A stretch of 64,000 bases of DNA, from NCBI GenBank assembly GCA_036365455.1, contig JAWQUS010000007.1, positions 21,778,001 to 21,842,000 on the forward strand, written 5' to 3'. Shown one piece after another: positions 29,449 to 40,680 of this stretch (the first letter of the stretch is position 1; every line of letters starts with the position of its first letter). Source of the DNA: Macrosoma leucophasiata. Its lineage: Eukaryota; Arthropoda; Insecta; Lepidoptera; Hedylidae. A program made the position numbers and the translations under genes. A model generated the notes under the pieces. It searched no databases, was not told the DNA's origin, and saw nothing but the letters and a program-made list of their open reading frames with translations.

Positions 29449-31112
29449 TATTGAATAAAGTCGGTGACATTTTGTTTGGATATGTTTATTACAGTGCCCG
29501 TGTATAGTGAAATAGAATCAACAGAGCGAAAACACGGCCTTTCAGGTTGCCTCCAAAACTTCATTGTAAATGTTCTGGTAAGGTAAGCATCCCTTTAGGT
29601 ACTCGAATTATTGACTGTGACTCACTTGACAGACATAATTAAAACGAATGTCGTCATAGCTGATTACCGGTGATAATCCAGTGTTGGAGCTCGACGGTGT
29701 AGGCAAACTACGCAACACTTCAATGTACCTACTTAATATACTCGTATTATATTCGCCGTACTATAGCAATGTTCATTCTATCTTATTCTGACCAGTGATG
29801 GTGGTACTTACTGTAGTTCTTTCGGTTTGAACAAGACATTCTTAAGATTTTTGAGATACCTACTAATATAACCTATATTATAAAAAACTGCAATTCATAA
29901 TAATTTAAGTATTCTGTTTTGGATAAATGACAAAGTTATGTTTGCGGTTTTGATAAAAATTATAGTGGTGAACATTTATACAAATATTACTTGCTAATAC
30001 GAAACCCTTGATAGGCGAGTCCGACTCGTAGGTATTCAGTCGCTTAAACAAAGCGCATAATATAAATAATAGGTTTTGCTGTAGGCTTTTGTCACAGTCA
30101 CGGCTGTGACTGACTGACTGACCACAGATTTTTTTTATTTTATTTTATTCGGAAGACAAACAGTACATATCAGACAAACAGTGTTTACAACAAGAAAGAT
30201 TTAACTTAAAACCATTTACAGATCACTATATAGGTACTGTCACTGACTGATAATCTACCGTGGACTGCCATGTAAAGTGGTCACATAAGGGATTGAACAA
30301 CGCTGGCATGTGTGAACAGTGAACGCCTTATTTGTATCGTAATAAGTTAACGTTCGCGCGCAGTTAAATAATATACGGAATACCTAAGTGGATTTGGTAA
30401 CTGTAGAATAAAGTTAAATTAACTTAACAATTATTACACATTTCCACATACTATTCTTGGCGCTTCATAGGGCAATTACAAAAAAAAAAAAACTAACGTG
30501 ACATTGACACTTGACATTTTGACAACAGACATTTCGGATAACAGCTGATAAACACGAGCGGCGAAATAACCTCTCGGAATTGGTTTTACTGTGTTTTCCT
30601 ACGAATTTTATTTATTTTTGTGTGGAACATATTCTTATAAACAATTAAATAAAGTGAATATGTGAATAACTGTCTACTGAGTGTATAAAGTGTCATATAT
30701 ATTGATATTTCTCGTGTATTATTAACGCATCGATTAATCATAAACAATAGCATTAAATCACTTAAATTCTGATTTAATACTTGTTATTTCTTATTGAGTA
30801 ATATCTTAAAAGTATCTTTATTAAACTGTTTCAATTCGAAAGCTCGCAGGATTGAATTTGTGTATTAATATAGTTTATTGTTTTGGTTCTTCGTATATGT
30901 TAAAAAATATATAGTTTCCTATCTTAATCATGTTATTACCCTAATTTACTACATGAAAATTTAGTATATTTTAGTGCTTTGTAATTTGGAGACATATAAT
31001 ACGAAAATAACTGCTTCACATGCTTAAATATTTGTCAAGTATTTTGAATTCTAAAATAAAAAAAATAAATTGCTACCTACCTGTAAATATAAAGAATAGT
31101 AGGCTCATAGAT
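29449..31112. other. Low-repeat sequence with probable promoter and 5' UTR of the 31.1 kb exon
   Basis: 29449-30480 holds only a family A-like trace (29685-29790). 30480-31112 is free of the window's repeats and may contain the promoter and 5' UTR; no TATA box stands out. Confidence 0.35.
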
Positions 31113-31379
31113 ATGGCAACCTCTTCTTCTAAAATTAAAAGCGATTTGAAATTAGAGCACAGTCCCGTTAAAAAAGTGAAAATGGACACTGGAACATTAA
31201 CAAGAACTGTGGCTACCATGTGCGGGTCCTGGAGGCCTGAGGAAGAAGACGGTGGCATGATATTGGTGTTCAAAACTAGGGACCCTTGTGTAAGTCCCGA
31301 TCCAACAAATGAGTGTAACTTTCCGGAGAACATCGAGGACTTCTGGGAGGCGAGCTTCATGAACATCGATGATTATCAG
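31113..31379 (+). CDS. Probable first coding exon of an unidentified host gene
   Basis: An 89-codon frame from MATSSSKIK ends exactly at CAG|GTAACT, a good splice donor, in phase 0. The same frame is open back to an ATG at 31020, but the ATG at 31113 begins a more protein-like sequence. The product is charged and acidic near its end (ENIEDFWEASFMNIDDYQ) with a basic stretch before it (SPVKKVKMD), as in intrinsically disordered N-termini of regulatory proteins. Flanking sequence from about 30480 to 31440 lacks the repeats that fill the window, as expected for a 5' UTR and first exon. No downstream exon was found in the remaining 32 kb, so the next intron is long or the call is wrong. I do not recognise the family. 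Confidence 0.5.
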
Positions 31380-32324
31380 GTAACTTATTACTTATAAATT
31401 ATTATGAAAACTTTTTCATAAATAATATTGTGAGACGTATGTCGTAAATCTGTTCTTACATCATTTTTATAAACGTATGTATATAATGTAAATGATTATT
31501 TAAATAATTAATAGCGCCATCTCTTAAAATATCATAGAACTATAACTGTTACTGCGAAGTTATCAGTTGTGCCGTTTCCGTGAGTATCTCATAGATGGCG
31601 GTGCTACGTGAATTGTTAAGAGCAATTAATTTTATTCTTCTTAATAAATACCTAATTTAAAATTATAAATGGCTTTAAGGCTGAAATTAATCATTATAAG
31701 TTAATGAATCAAATGATCGTAAAAAATAGATTGTAATCAGTGGTTGATTTTTACTTCATCTTTATGGCGATACAGTGACATCTAGTACTGTGCTGTGTAA
31801 CAACGTGCCTTGTGCAATGATGTGTCTAACTACTCTCTTTGTAGTTATTTACTATACCACTAGATGGCACTGCAATTCATTGTCATTTTCAAATGAATTT
31901 ATACCAGCAATTTTTTACGCCTCTATATTATTTGTAACACAGATGTGATTTTAATTTATTTTGTTATTTACAGAAAATTCTCGTGTCCCAGTTATTGTTT
32001 CTTTGAAACTGCCGACCGATTTTTATGAAGTAGGTATCAATATGCGGTAGAGCTGAGAAAACTATTTTTTAGACCGTTTAGGTGATACGGATTTCGCTGG
32101 GACAGCTAGTGTAAATATAAAATAAAAAGCCGCATTTTACCATTTCATCAAAAAGGTCCGTTAGTTTAAAGCAGTGATTCCCAAAGTGGTCCATATAGAC
32201 CCCCTGGGGGCCATGGGACTCGATGAGGGTCTACGTAAACGTTGGAAATATGGGAATGTGATATAAATGTAGCAAGGACGGGGTCCACGGAAACTAGAAA
32301 AAAAATTTAAAGTGGTCTGCCTAC
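31380..32324. other. Putative intron sequence
   Basis: Follows the donor at 31380. A Helitron-like 3' end (GGGACAGCTAG) lies at 32100-32109; nothing else is recognised. Confidence 0.4.
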
Positions 32325-32578
32325 AAGACCGACCTAACATACTTGCCGCTAAATGGTAGTGTTCAACACTATCGTGTTCCGGTCAGGTGGTAATGTACGG
32401 CCCTGTAATTTCCGGCACAGAGGCATAAGACCTTAGGCCTCCTCAGGAGTGGTAACGCATCTGCATTTTGACCTTGGTCTTTGTGTGGGTGTCTATAGGC
32501 TGCAGTCATCACTTAACATCAATGTGAACTGCATGCTTGTTTACCACTTCCATTACATAAAAAAATAAAAAAAAGAAA
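32325..32578 (+). repeat. Family A, nearly full
   Basis: ACTTGCCGCTAAATGGTAGT to CTTCCATTACATAAAAAAA. Confidence 0.83.
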
Positions 32579-32770
32579 TAGATTGGGAACCTCTGGTTTA
32601 AAGTAATTACGTACTTACATACTTTGTGCTTGTCATAAAATGACTAGGTATCTCAGTGAATACCTACCAAACTAGTTAGCTACTTACCACTTAGACTTAC
32701 CACCGCATCGTACTTAGGTAGTTATTATCGATATGATGATGTTATTCTCATCTACCGTGGACTAATATTC

Positions 32771-33300
32771 TACTGGTGGTAGAGCTCCACTGTAGGAGCT
32801 CGAGTGCGTAGGCACCACCGCATCATCATCATCATCCTCATCACTATTTGCCGCCAAATAAAGTAGTGTTCAGCGCTATTATGGCCCCGTATTAACTATC
32901 ACAGAGACATAATAACTAACTACTATTGCCACTACTACAACGCTGAGGTCCAGGGTTCGATTCCCGGGTAGGGGGTTATCAAAGATAATGGTGTAAAGTC
33001 CTTTATCTCTGGTTCTATTGGGATTTTTCCATTTTCTGGAAATTTCCCAGAACCTCGAAGTTTGGTAAGGTGCCCGGAGATATCGACAAGCTCGCCACCT
33101 GTTACATGGGCCAAAAACGTAACCGACGAATGGTGGGTGCTTGCATGTATGCTTGAATGCATGCATTTACCTCTGCCCACACCTTCGGGGATTACAGGCG
33201 TGAAGTTACGTTTATAATAACTAAGGTCTCAGAGGTGGTAACGCATCTGCATTTTCACTCTGGTTATTGTATAGAAACCTATAGCAGAGAATATGTAATA
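32771..33300 (+). repeat. Family A, split by SINE B
   Basis: Starts ACTGGTGGTAGAGCTCCAC; interrupted at 32919-33213; resumes GGTAACGCATCTGCATTTT. A CATCAT microsatellite sits in the 5' third. Confidence 0.78.
32919..33213 (+). mobile_element. SINE B inserted in family A
   Basis: TSD ATAATAACTA at 32909-32918 and 33214-33223. Family A continues on both sides. The B box is intact (GGTTCGATTCC). Confidence 0.85.
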
Positions 33301-33340
33301 GAATGGACACTTCAACGTCCCGGCCCGATTTCCCCGCATC

Positions 33341-33622
33341 ACTGGTGGTAGAGCGGTGAGTGACGGAGCTCACGGGCATAGGCACCACCGCATTACCTAA
33401 TTTACTTACCGCTAAATTGTAGTGTTCAGCACTATCGTGTTCCGGTCAGGTGGTAATGTACGGCCCTGTAATTTCCGGCACAGAGGCATACCACCTTAGG
33501 CCTTAGGAGTGGTAACGCATCTGCATTTTGACTTTGGTCTTTGTGTGGGTGTCTATAGGCTGCAGTCATCACTTAACATCAATGTGAACTGCATGCTTGT
33601 TTGCCACTTCGAAAACTTAAAA
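33341..33622 (+). repeat. Family A, full length
   Basis: ACTGGTGGTAGAGCGGTGAG to GTTTGCCACTTCGAAAAC and an A-rich tail. Confidence 0.83.
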
Positions 33623-33669
33623 AAGAAAAAAAAAACACCCAACCTCCTCCCCTCTTATGGGCGACGGTT

Positions 33670-33790
33670 GGTATTTTCTACGTGCTACGCACACAGGTGC
33701 GCGTGTAAATACACGTCACTGATTGATGTTTGTGTAATAGAGATCAAATTAAGCGTTTGTATGGAATTTTGGCGGAGTGACCGCGGTGTG
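33670..33790. repeat. Dispersed ~110 bp repeat shared with 38.3 kb
   Basis: CACGTCACTGATTGATG and GTTTGTATGGAATTTTGGCG occur in order here and at 38325-38440. Confidence 0.6.
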
Positions 33791-33888
33791 CCTATATGCT
33801 GTAGCATCAGCATCACTTAACATGAATTTTATCTGCACATCACTGAATGTGAACTGCATGTTTATTTGCCACCTTCAAACCATACAAA

Positions 33889-34171
33889 TCTTTACATACA
33901 AATAAATAAAATTGGAGTGTCTGTTTATAATATAAAAATAACAGCTTTTTACTAAATGCATATGTATACACATGTATGTATACACGGTACATATACCAAT
34001 TTTTTACAATTTTTGTCTGCCTGTCTGTTTGTTGGGGCTAATCTTGGGAACGGCTGGACCGATTTTGACGGGACTTTCACTGGCAGATGGCTTATGTATT
34101 AAGGAGTAACTTCGGCTCCAGGTAGATACTGAACAATTATAAATTCTTACGCGGACGAAGTTGCCGGCACA
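33889..34171 (+). mobile_element. Helitron-like element
   Basis: TC start after A and the same interior as 29082-29448; the 3' end reads ATAG instead of CTAG, so it is slightly degenerate. Confidence 0.65.
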
Positions 34172-34426
34172 AATAGTATGTAATAAAAACTCAGAAACCA
34201 CACATATGAACATTTGTTTACTTTGGTTTAGGTACACTTATGCCACAATACGTGAAAAGCACTCAGTCCACGGACACAGTTCAATAAATAAGTGTGCGGC
34301 AGCTCTCAGTAAAACGGTAAAAGCACGCTGTGACTTAATAATGTGCAGAAAACATTACGGTTCCATTAAATAAACGGAACCTTTTACCAATAATGCGAAA
34401 TAGTTACTCGTATTCTATATATTTTT

Positions 34427-34530
34427 GTGTGTATGTGTGTATCTTCACGCCAGGTCCCTAACGGGGTAGGCAGAGAGTGTAGAGCGCCAGACATCCCGGT
34501 TCTGACAAACCTCTCGTGCCTCGTCGTCGT
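34427..34530 (-). mobile_element. CATA-tailed LINE, short 5'-truncated copy
   Basis: Starts with GTGTGTATGTGTGTATCTTC, the degenerate tail in reverse, and includes about 90 bp of LINE 3' end. TATATATTTTT at 34416-34426 and 34531-34541 is the TSD. Confidence 0.8.
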
Positions 34531-34599
34531 TATATATTTTTATGCACAAATATAACACGAGACGGACTTATATTCGGTTTCAGACGCTTTTTTGTGCAA

Positions 34600-34715
34600 C
34601 GAAGGTGGCAAACAAGCGTACATTTCACATGGATGTTATGTGTTGACTGCAGACTATAGATATCTTCAAAAACCAAATGTCAGAATGCAGATGCGGTGCT
34701 TACTAAGTACTATGG
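34600..34715 (-). repeat. Family A, diverged tail fragment
   Basis: GTGGCAAACAAGCGTACATT to CAGAATGCAGATGCGGTG. Confidence 0.6.
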
Positions 34716-34823
34716 ATGAAAAAAACTCAAATTTTAAAAGTATCAATAATTAAAAAAAAAAATTGTTAGTGAAACACATTGGTAATATAATATTATTACT
34801 GTACAAATTTCGTGATGTCACAT

Positions 34824-35109
34824 TTTTTATTTAATTATTGGAAGTGGCAAACAAGCATGCAGTTCACATTGATGTTAAGTGATGACTGCAGCCTATAGAC
34901 ACCCACACAAAGACCAAGGTCAAAATGCAGATGCGTTACCACATCTGAGGCCTAAGGTGTAATGCCTCTGTGCCGGCAATTAGGGGGCCGTACATTACCT
35001 GACCGGAAGACAATAGTGCTGAAAACTACCATTTAGCGGCAAGTATATAAGGTAATGCGGGAGTGCCTCCGCCCGCGAGCTCCGTCACTGGAGCTCTACC
35101 ACCAGTAAA
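34824..35109 (-). repeat. Family A, full length
   Basis: Runs from the poly-T end through GGAAGTGGCAAACAAGCATG to GGAGCTCTACCACCAGTAAA. Confidence 0.85.
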
Positions 35110-35214
35110 AATAACATTCAAGAAACCTTAGTTTAGGCCGCTACGTCCGTAGTGTTCGTAGGAGTTACGTGTAGCTGTACTGCTACGGCAGTGAATAAGT
35201 AGATAAGTACGACA

Positions 35215-35629
35215 CATACGGCCAAATACTCAAACGTCACTTAAATCTAAGTGGGACTTAAAAGTCTTCTGTCTTTATAAAACACGTTCAAACGATAGAG
35301 ATAGCGCACATTTGAGCGTTGCTCAAAATTAAGTGACGTTTAAGTATTCGGCCAATAGAGCAACATCGACCCACCGCCCGCCGCGGCGGACCGGAGGGAG
35401 TAGCCATAACGTTAATTTTCGATGCGATACACACATACCCTACAAAAATCGTCTATTACTACGAAACTCACACCTTGACTTTAACAATATACAATTTCAC
35501 GCACGCATTTAAACATTTGGGCGACAGGCGTAGGACCATTTGGGCTTGTACTTTGACAGAGGGGAAAGCCTGCACATGGTTACTCCCCCCCGGTCCGCCG
35601 CGGCGGCCGGTGGCCCTTGTTGCTCTATG
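35215..35629. mobile_element. hAT-like MITE, second copy, carrying a nested MITE
   Basis: Same termini as 3568-3832. TSD GTACGACA at 35207-35214 and 35630-35637. A second MITE (35219-35355) is inserted only four bases inside its left end. Confidence 0.85.
35219..35355. mobile_element. Small palindromic MITE, TA target, nested
   Basis: Ends CGGCCAAATACTCAAACGTC and its imperfect inverse. Nearly identical to 11713-11847. TA flanks it at 35217-35218 and 35356-35357; removing it and one TA restores CATAGAGCAAC. A TA target suggests Tc1/mariner relatives. Confidence 0.8.
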
Positions 35630-35829
35630 GTACGACAGTATCAGCAGATTCACGGGATAAAAAATCATACCTACATAATTTCATTGCAAATTGTCATAAC
35701 TCTGTCTTTTAATTGGTGGTAGATATCTTTAGAAATGCGGTGTTGCTTGCGCTCGAGAGCGTAGGCAACACTGCGTTACCTAATTTATCTCTAGCCGAAT
35801 GATACATATTATTCTGTACTACTTATAAT

Positions 35830-36277
35830 GTATGTATCTTCACGCCAGGTCCCTAACGGGGTAGGCAGAGAGTGTAGAGCGCCAGATATCTCGGTCCTGA
35901 CATACCTCTCGTGCCTCGTCTACCTTCATCATTCTCTTCATACGTGCACGCCGATTCCTAAGACTTTTGACCCACCGTCAGACAAAACTCGACCTATTTG
36001 GTCATGGTAGGTCAGTCTTGGTCTTCCTGTGCCTCTGCAACCATTTACATTCGCATTGTATATCTGTTTATTCATTCGCTCATTCGACATTCTTTCTATA
36101 TGCCCGAACCATCGGAGCATGCCTTTTTTCATTTTTATACCGATACTATCATTCGCACAAAGCCTCTTTCTTACATCTTCATTACGAACGCGATCGGTGA
36201 GTGATATACCGCAGATCTTGCGCAAAGATCTCATCTCGACCGCGTTTAACTTACTTTCATGCTCTTTCCTGCATTGT
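35830..36277 (-). mobile_element. CATA-tailed LINE, 5'-truncated copy
   Basis: Minus-strand RT C-terminus (MRSLRKICGISLTDRVRNED ... GRPRLTYHDQIGRVLSDGG) with one frame change near 35965. An exact 13 bp duplication, TACTACTTATAAT, lies at 35817-35829 and 36278-36290. Confidence 0.88.
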
Positions 36278-36535
36278 TACTACTTATAATCTTTAAAATT
36301 CGCGTTCATCTTCTTCTTCTTAAATTTAAGAAATTAAATGCATGTTTGTCTGTATTTTCTTTATAGAATCGTAAACTACACATTTGATCATGTCATGATC
36401 TTTCGCAATGTTGTTGTGCATGAGCCCACGAAGGTGTTGGCAAATTCGACAGATGGCGCCACTGTCATTTGTCGCGCGCAGGGTACAGCTAGTATAATAT
36501 TAAATATACTGTCATTTTGAATAACATAGAAAAAC

Positions 36536-36720
36536 CTAACTTCACGCCTGTATTCCTCGAAGGGGTTGGCAGAAGTAAAATGCATGCGCTGAAACACCAT
36601 CGATTCGCCGGTTGCGGTTAGGTGTTGCCCCATGTGTCAGATGGTTAGCGACACCTTTATCTCTGATTGCCAGGGATCGAACCCAGGACTCCAGTGTAGC
36701 AGTAGACTACTGAGGCATTT
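36536..36720 (-). mobile_element. SINE B, diverged, internally deleted
   Basis: Tail CTTCACGCCTGTATTCC and head GGGATCGAACCCAGG are kept; about 100 bp of the body is missing. Confidence 0.7.
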
Positions 36721-36779
36721 CTACTATCTATTATTTAGATTTCTGCGGAAGGTATGCATGGGTTCATGTACATAAAAAA

Positions 36780-37087
36780 AAACGCATTTTCACGCTTGTA
36801 ATCCCCAAAGGGGTAGGCAGAGGTAAATGCATGCATTCAAGCATACATGCAAACACCCACGATTCGCCGGTTACGTTTTGGCCCATGTAACATGGTGGCG
36901 AGTCTGTTGACATCTCCGGGCACATTACCAAACTTCGAGGTACTGGAAAATTTCCAGACAATTGAAAAATCCCAATAGAACCAGAAATAAAGGACTTTAC
37001 ACCATTATCTCTGATAACCCCCTACCCGGAATCGAACCCAAGACCTCGGCGTAGTAGTGGCCGGCTACCACTAGGCTACCGAGGCAG
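36780..37087 (-). mobile_element. SINE B, full length
   Basis: Whole element from tail (TTTTCACGCTTGTAATCCCC) to tRNA-like head (GGCTACCGAGGCA). Confidence 0.82.
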
Positions 37088-37097
37088 TTATGTGCAT

Positions 37098-37385
37098 TTT
37101 TTTTTTCATGTAATGGAAGTGGTAAACAAGCATGCAGTTCACATTGATGTTAAGTGATGACTGCAGCCTATAGACACCCACACAAAGACCAAGGTCAAAA
37201 TGCAGATGCGTTACCACTCCTGAGGCCTAAGGTCTTATGCCTCTGTGCCGGAAATTACAGGGCCGTACATTACCACCTGACCGGAACACGATAGTGTTGA
37301 ACACTACCATTTAGCGGCAAGTATATTAGGTAATGCGGTGGTGCCTACGCCCGCGAGCTCCGTCACTGGAGCTCTACCACCAGTA
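37098..37385 (-). repeat. Family A, full length
   Basis: A close match to the consensus; directly follows SINE B 36780-37087. Confidence 0.86.
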
Positions 37386-37612
37386 AACATTCAGATTATT
37401 CAATCTACCCTTTTGAAACACGAGTGTTATGAATAAGTAATACTAAATAACTAACTAAACAAGCACACCTTAATCCTGACTAACACTGCTTTTGTCAAAC
37501 CATTACCTTAATGCGTATTACCTACAAGCCCTGAGCCCAGCTTAACGTCTTTAATAAATGGACAGAAGGACGTTCGTGTATGATATTAATGGCGTTTCTT
37601 TAATGGGGCTTC

Positions 37613-37821
37613 GCTAAGCCCGCTGTGGTTATAATATGAAGGGTGATTCTCGTAATCTGTGGGTACCTACCGATATCTATATACAATGTGTCCCAGGGAT
37701 AAGTGACCGCCCGGTGTTTTTCGAATACTTGGACAAAATTAAGGATAATTTAACTACTCATATATTTATGGGACTTACCTGCTTTGGTTTCTTTTTAATG
37801 GTTTGTTTAGGTTTGCTGTAA
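37613..37821 (+). CDS. Possible terminal exon, tetraspanin-like, tentative
   Basis: A frame opens after a possible acceptor (TTCGCTAAG ending at about 37618) and runs CGYNMKGD to a stop TAA at 37819-37821. The ATG-initiated part is 61 codons. It contains a Cys followed about 40 residues later by a hydrophobic helix (HIFMGLTCFGFFLMVCLGLL) at the very C-terminus. The layout CG, then IYIQC, then FEYLDKIKDNL before a membrane helix resembles the end of a tetraspanin large loop plus TM4. The match is by eye and weak. It could be a decayed exon, since no cytoplasmic tail follows and no partner exons were found nearby. Confidence 0.25.
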
Positions 37822-37984
37822 ATACGCGTGACGTTTTGCAGTTTATTTACGATATTTCCTAAGTTTTTACATTTTGCTTCATTCATTTTTTTTCTCGTGG
37901 CCTGACGGGGTGCACAGTGTAAACCGGTTCAAGGAATAGAAAGAAAGAAATAAATATCTATGTAGGTACATAGTATTATTTACT

Positions 37985-38280
37985 TTGCCGGTGAATGACA
38001 AAGAATGACTCTTTTTCTTTTCTTTTTACTCTTTGTTATCAGTTTGTAAAGGGGAAAAGAGACATTCTACTGATATACTTTTTACATTAGTTTATGACAT
38101 TTAGTCTTATCTTAGTGATATTCTTGACTTTACATATATTTTTTATCTTGTTTGACATGTATATCAATTGTTATTCGCTTTAATTTATTTTGTTTGTTTT
38201 TGACGTGTCATAAGAGGTGCCTGTCACCCTAAATGAATAAATGAGTTTCTGATTCTGATTCTGATTGTGATTCTAATTTC
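37985..38280 (+). mobile_element. LINE 3' UTR with (TGATTC)n tail
   Basis: Matches 22265-22552 over its full length, ending in several TGATTC repeats. Confidence 0.72.
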
Positions 38281-38507
38281 TATATTGTCGGTCCGAGGCC
38301 TAAAGTCATAACCTCATTACCCTACGTGCTACGCTGTGTGCGTGCACGTGTGACTACACGTCACTGATTGATGTCTGTGTAACATGTAACTAAAATAAGC
38401 GTTTGTATGGAATTTTGGCGGAGTGTCCGCGGTGTGATATGGCTACTCCCAACCGGCCGGTCCGGTTATTGCAGGATGCTGCTGCCCATCTTGCATTATT
38501 TCGTGTT

Positions 38508-38797
38508 TTTTTTAGTTAATGGAAATGGCAAGCAAGCATGCAGTTCTCATTGATGTTAAGTGATGACTGCAGCCTATAGACACCCACACAAAGACCAAGA
38601 TCAAATTGCAGATCCGTTACTATTCCTGAGGCCTAAGGTGTTGTGCCTCTGTGCAGGAAATTACAAGGCCGTACGTTACTGACCGGATCACGATAGTGGT
38701 GAACACTACCATTTAGCAGCAAGTATTATGTTATTAAGGTAATGCGGTGGTGCCTACGCCCGCGAGCTCCTACACTAGAGTTCTACCACCAGTAAAA
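38508..38797 (-). repeat. Family A, full length
   Basis: AATGGAAATGGCAAGCAAGC to GAGTTCTACCACCAGTAAA. Confidence 0.84.
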
Positions 38798-38924
38798 CTT
38801 ACTACTGTCCCATAGGAATAACCTGACTGCACTAGTGGAAGAATTCCTTTCTAGTAGAAGAACATTCTTCCGTTAGTGGGCGGTGGGGTTATCGCGACCC
38901 GACGCCAGTCTTTATCATTTAAAA

Positions 38925-39240
38925 CTAGTTGTGCCCGCGACTCCGTCCGCGTGAGAATTTATGATTGTTCAGTATCTACCCGGACGAAATCGGGGGCGCA
39001 GCTAGTAAAAAAGCAGCCTAAGTTACTCCTTATTACATAAGCCATCTGCCATCGAAAGTCCCGTTGAAATCAGTCCAGCCGTTCCCGAGATTAGCGGGAA
39101 CAAACAGACAGACAGATAGACAAAAATTGTAAAAAAAAATGTTTTGGTATATGTACCGTGTATACATACATATGCATTTAGTAAAAAGCGGTTATTTTTA
39201 TATTACAAACAGACACTCCAATTTTATTTATTTGTATAGA
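38925..39240 (-). mobile_element. Helitron-like element
   Basis: Minus-strand copy of the 29.1 kb element: CTAG at 38925-38928, TC at 39240-39239, A and T flanks correct. GTGCCCGCGACTCCGTCCGC forms the terminal hairpin region. Confidence 0.72.
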
Positions 39241-39564
39241 TGGGTTGTGAAGATTTTCAATTACTATGCAGTTTTCCATTGTACATCCAACATTATCTGT
39301 CAATCTCGACAAACAACAGTTTCCCTTATACGTACACCAGTAGTTTTATTGCGAACGCGCGTTGAATCTAAATTGTCTCTTAAGAGACTCCATCAATTTA
39401 CATTTCCCTACGACATCGTCGGTTCCGTCTGAATCCGTTCGATGAGCTTCAGTTTTTTAGGGTTCCGTGCTGAATTTGAAAAACCGTATGAATGCCAATC
39501 GATCACTATCGGCCACTATCGTTTCACTATGATTTCGTGATCTGTCCCTGGCTCAGGAGGGGAA

Positions 39565-39690
39565 AGTAAATTCTACTCCATTTGCGCAAGCTTCTTGTGT
39601 CACATGTGTAGTTTGGTTGTGTGTAGGTGTGAATATTTGCTTGAATGTATGCATTTTTTCTCTGTCTACTTGAGGAATACAGGCGTGAAC
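39565..39690 (+). mobile_element. SINE B, 3' fragment
   Basis: Diverged body ending ATACAGGCGTGAA, directly followed by a family A copy. Confidence 0.5.
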
Positions 39691-39967
39691 ATAGAGCTCC
39701 AGTGACGGAGCTCGCGGGCGTAGTCGCCACCGCATTACCTAATATACCTGCCGCTAAATGGTAGTTTTCAGCACTATCGTGTTCCGGCCTGGTGGTAATG
39801 TATGTCCCTGTTAATTCCGGCACAGAGGCATAACACCTTAGGCTTGAGGAGTGATAACGCATCTGCATTTTGACATTGGTCTTTATGTGGGTGTCTATAG
39901 GCTGCAGTCATCACTTAATATCAATGTGAACTGCATGCTTGTTTACCACTTCCATTACATAAAAAAT
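39690..39967 (+). repeat. Family A, nearly full
   Basis: AGAGCTCCAGTGACGGAGCT to CTTCCATTACATAAAAAA. Confidence 0.84.
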
Positions 39968-40384
39968 ATTGTACCTTAAATTCTCATGTATCATAGGGAC
40001 CCTGAACAATGTGTGGTCCGATACGCGCTTGTCCGGATTTTGTATATTATATTGTTCACTGACTAACCCGTAAACAATCTGAGTCACCGAAGACAACAAC
40101 ACGAAAGCAATATATCATGTTCCTCGGGGAGCAAAGGGAAATGCACCCTTTGCTCCCCGAAAGGATTGCCCCAAAATCGTTATGAGGGAAGGAAACGGAA
40201 TCGTTTATAGAAATCCCCGTTTGTAAATAAAATCAATATCTATTTCTTTAGATTTTAATATCAAATTGATAGGATAATGATTACATACCTCGTTATAGGA
40301 ATGTAGAAAAAAAAACTCTATGTTCACTTGTAAGGTATTTGATCCAAGCAATAAACATACATCAATAACGTAACTTCATCATAT

Positions 40385-40680
40385 CAGCCATAGGACGTCC
40401 ACTGCTGAACATAGGCCTCCCCAATGACCTCCATGCCGACCGATCGGAAGCGACGTGCATCCAGCGGGTACCTGCAGCCTTCACTAGGTCGTCGGTCCAT
40501 CTTGCAGGTGGACGCCCTACGCTGCGCTTGCCGATACGTGGTCTCCACTCGAGAACCTTTCTGCCCCAGCGGCTATCCGTTCTCCGAGCTATGTGCCCTG
40601 CCCATTACCACTTCAGCTTGGAGATCTGCTTGGCTATGTCAGCGACTTTCGTTCGCCTACGGATTTCTTGCGGTGGTGCA
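40385..40680 (-). pseudogene. 3' end of an RTE-like LINE with C-terminal RT codons
   Basis: The minus strand codes TKVADIAKQISKLKW, stop, WAGHIARRTDSRWGRKVLEW, GKRSVGRPPARWTDDLVKAA and ends in the block ATAGGACGTCCACTGCTGAA common to lepidopteran LINE 3' ends. The stop is a TAA where this family usually has a Gln codon. Truncated at 40678 by the TIR element. Confidence 0.75.

Noticed and set aside
33509..33820. 103-codon frame beginning MVTHLHFD
   Set aside because: The start is family A sequence; the same opening recurs in many copies and is not conserved as protein.
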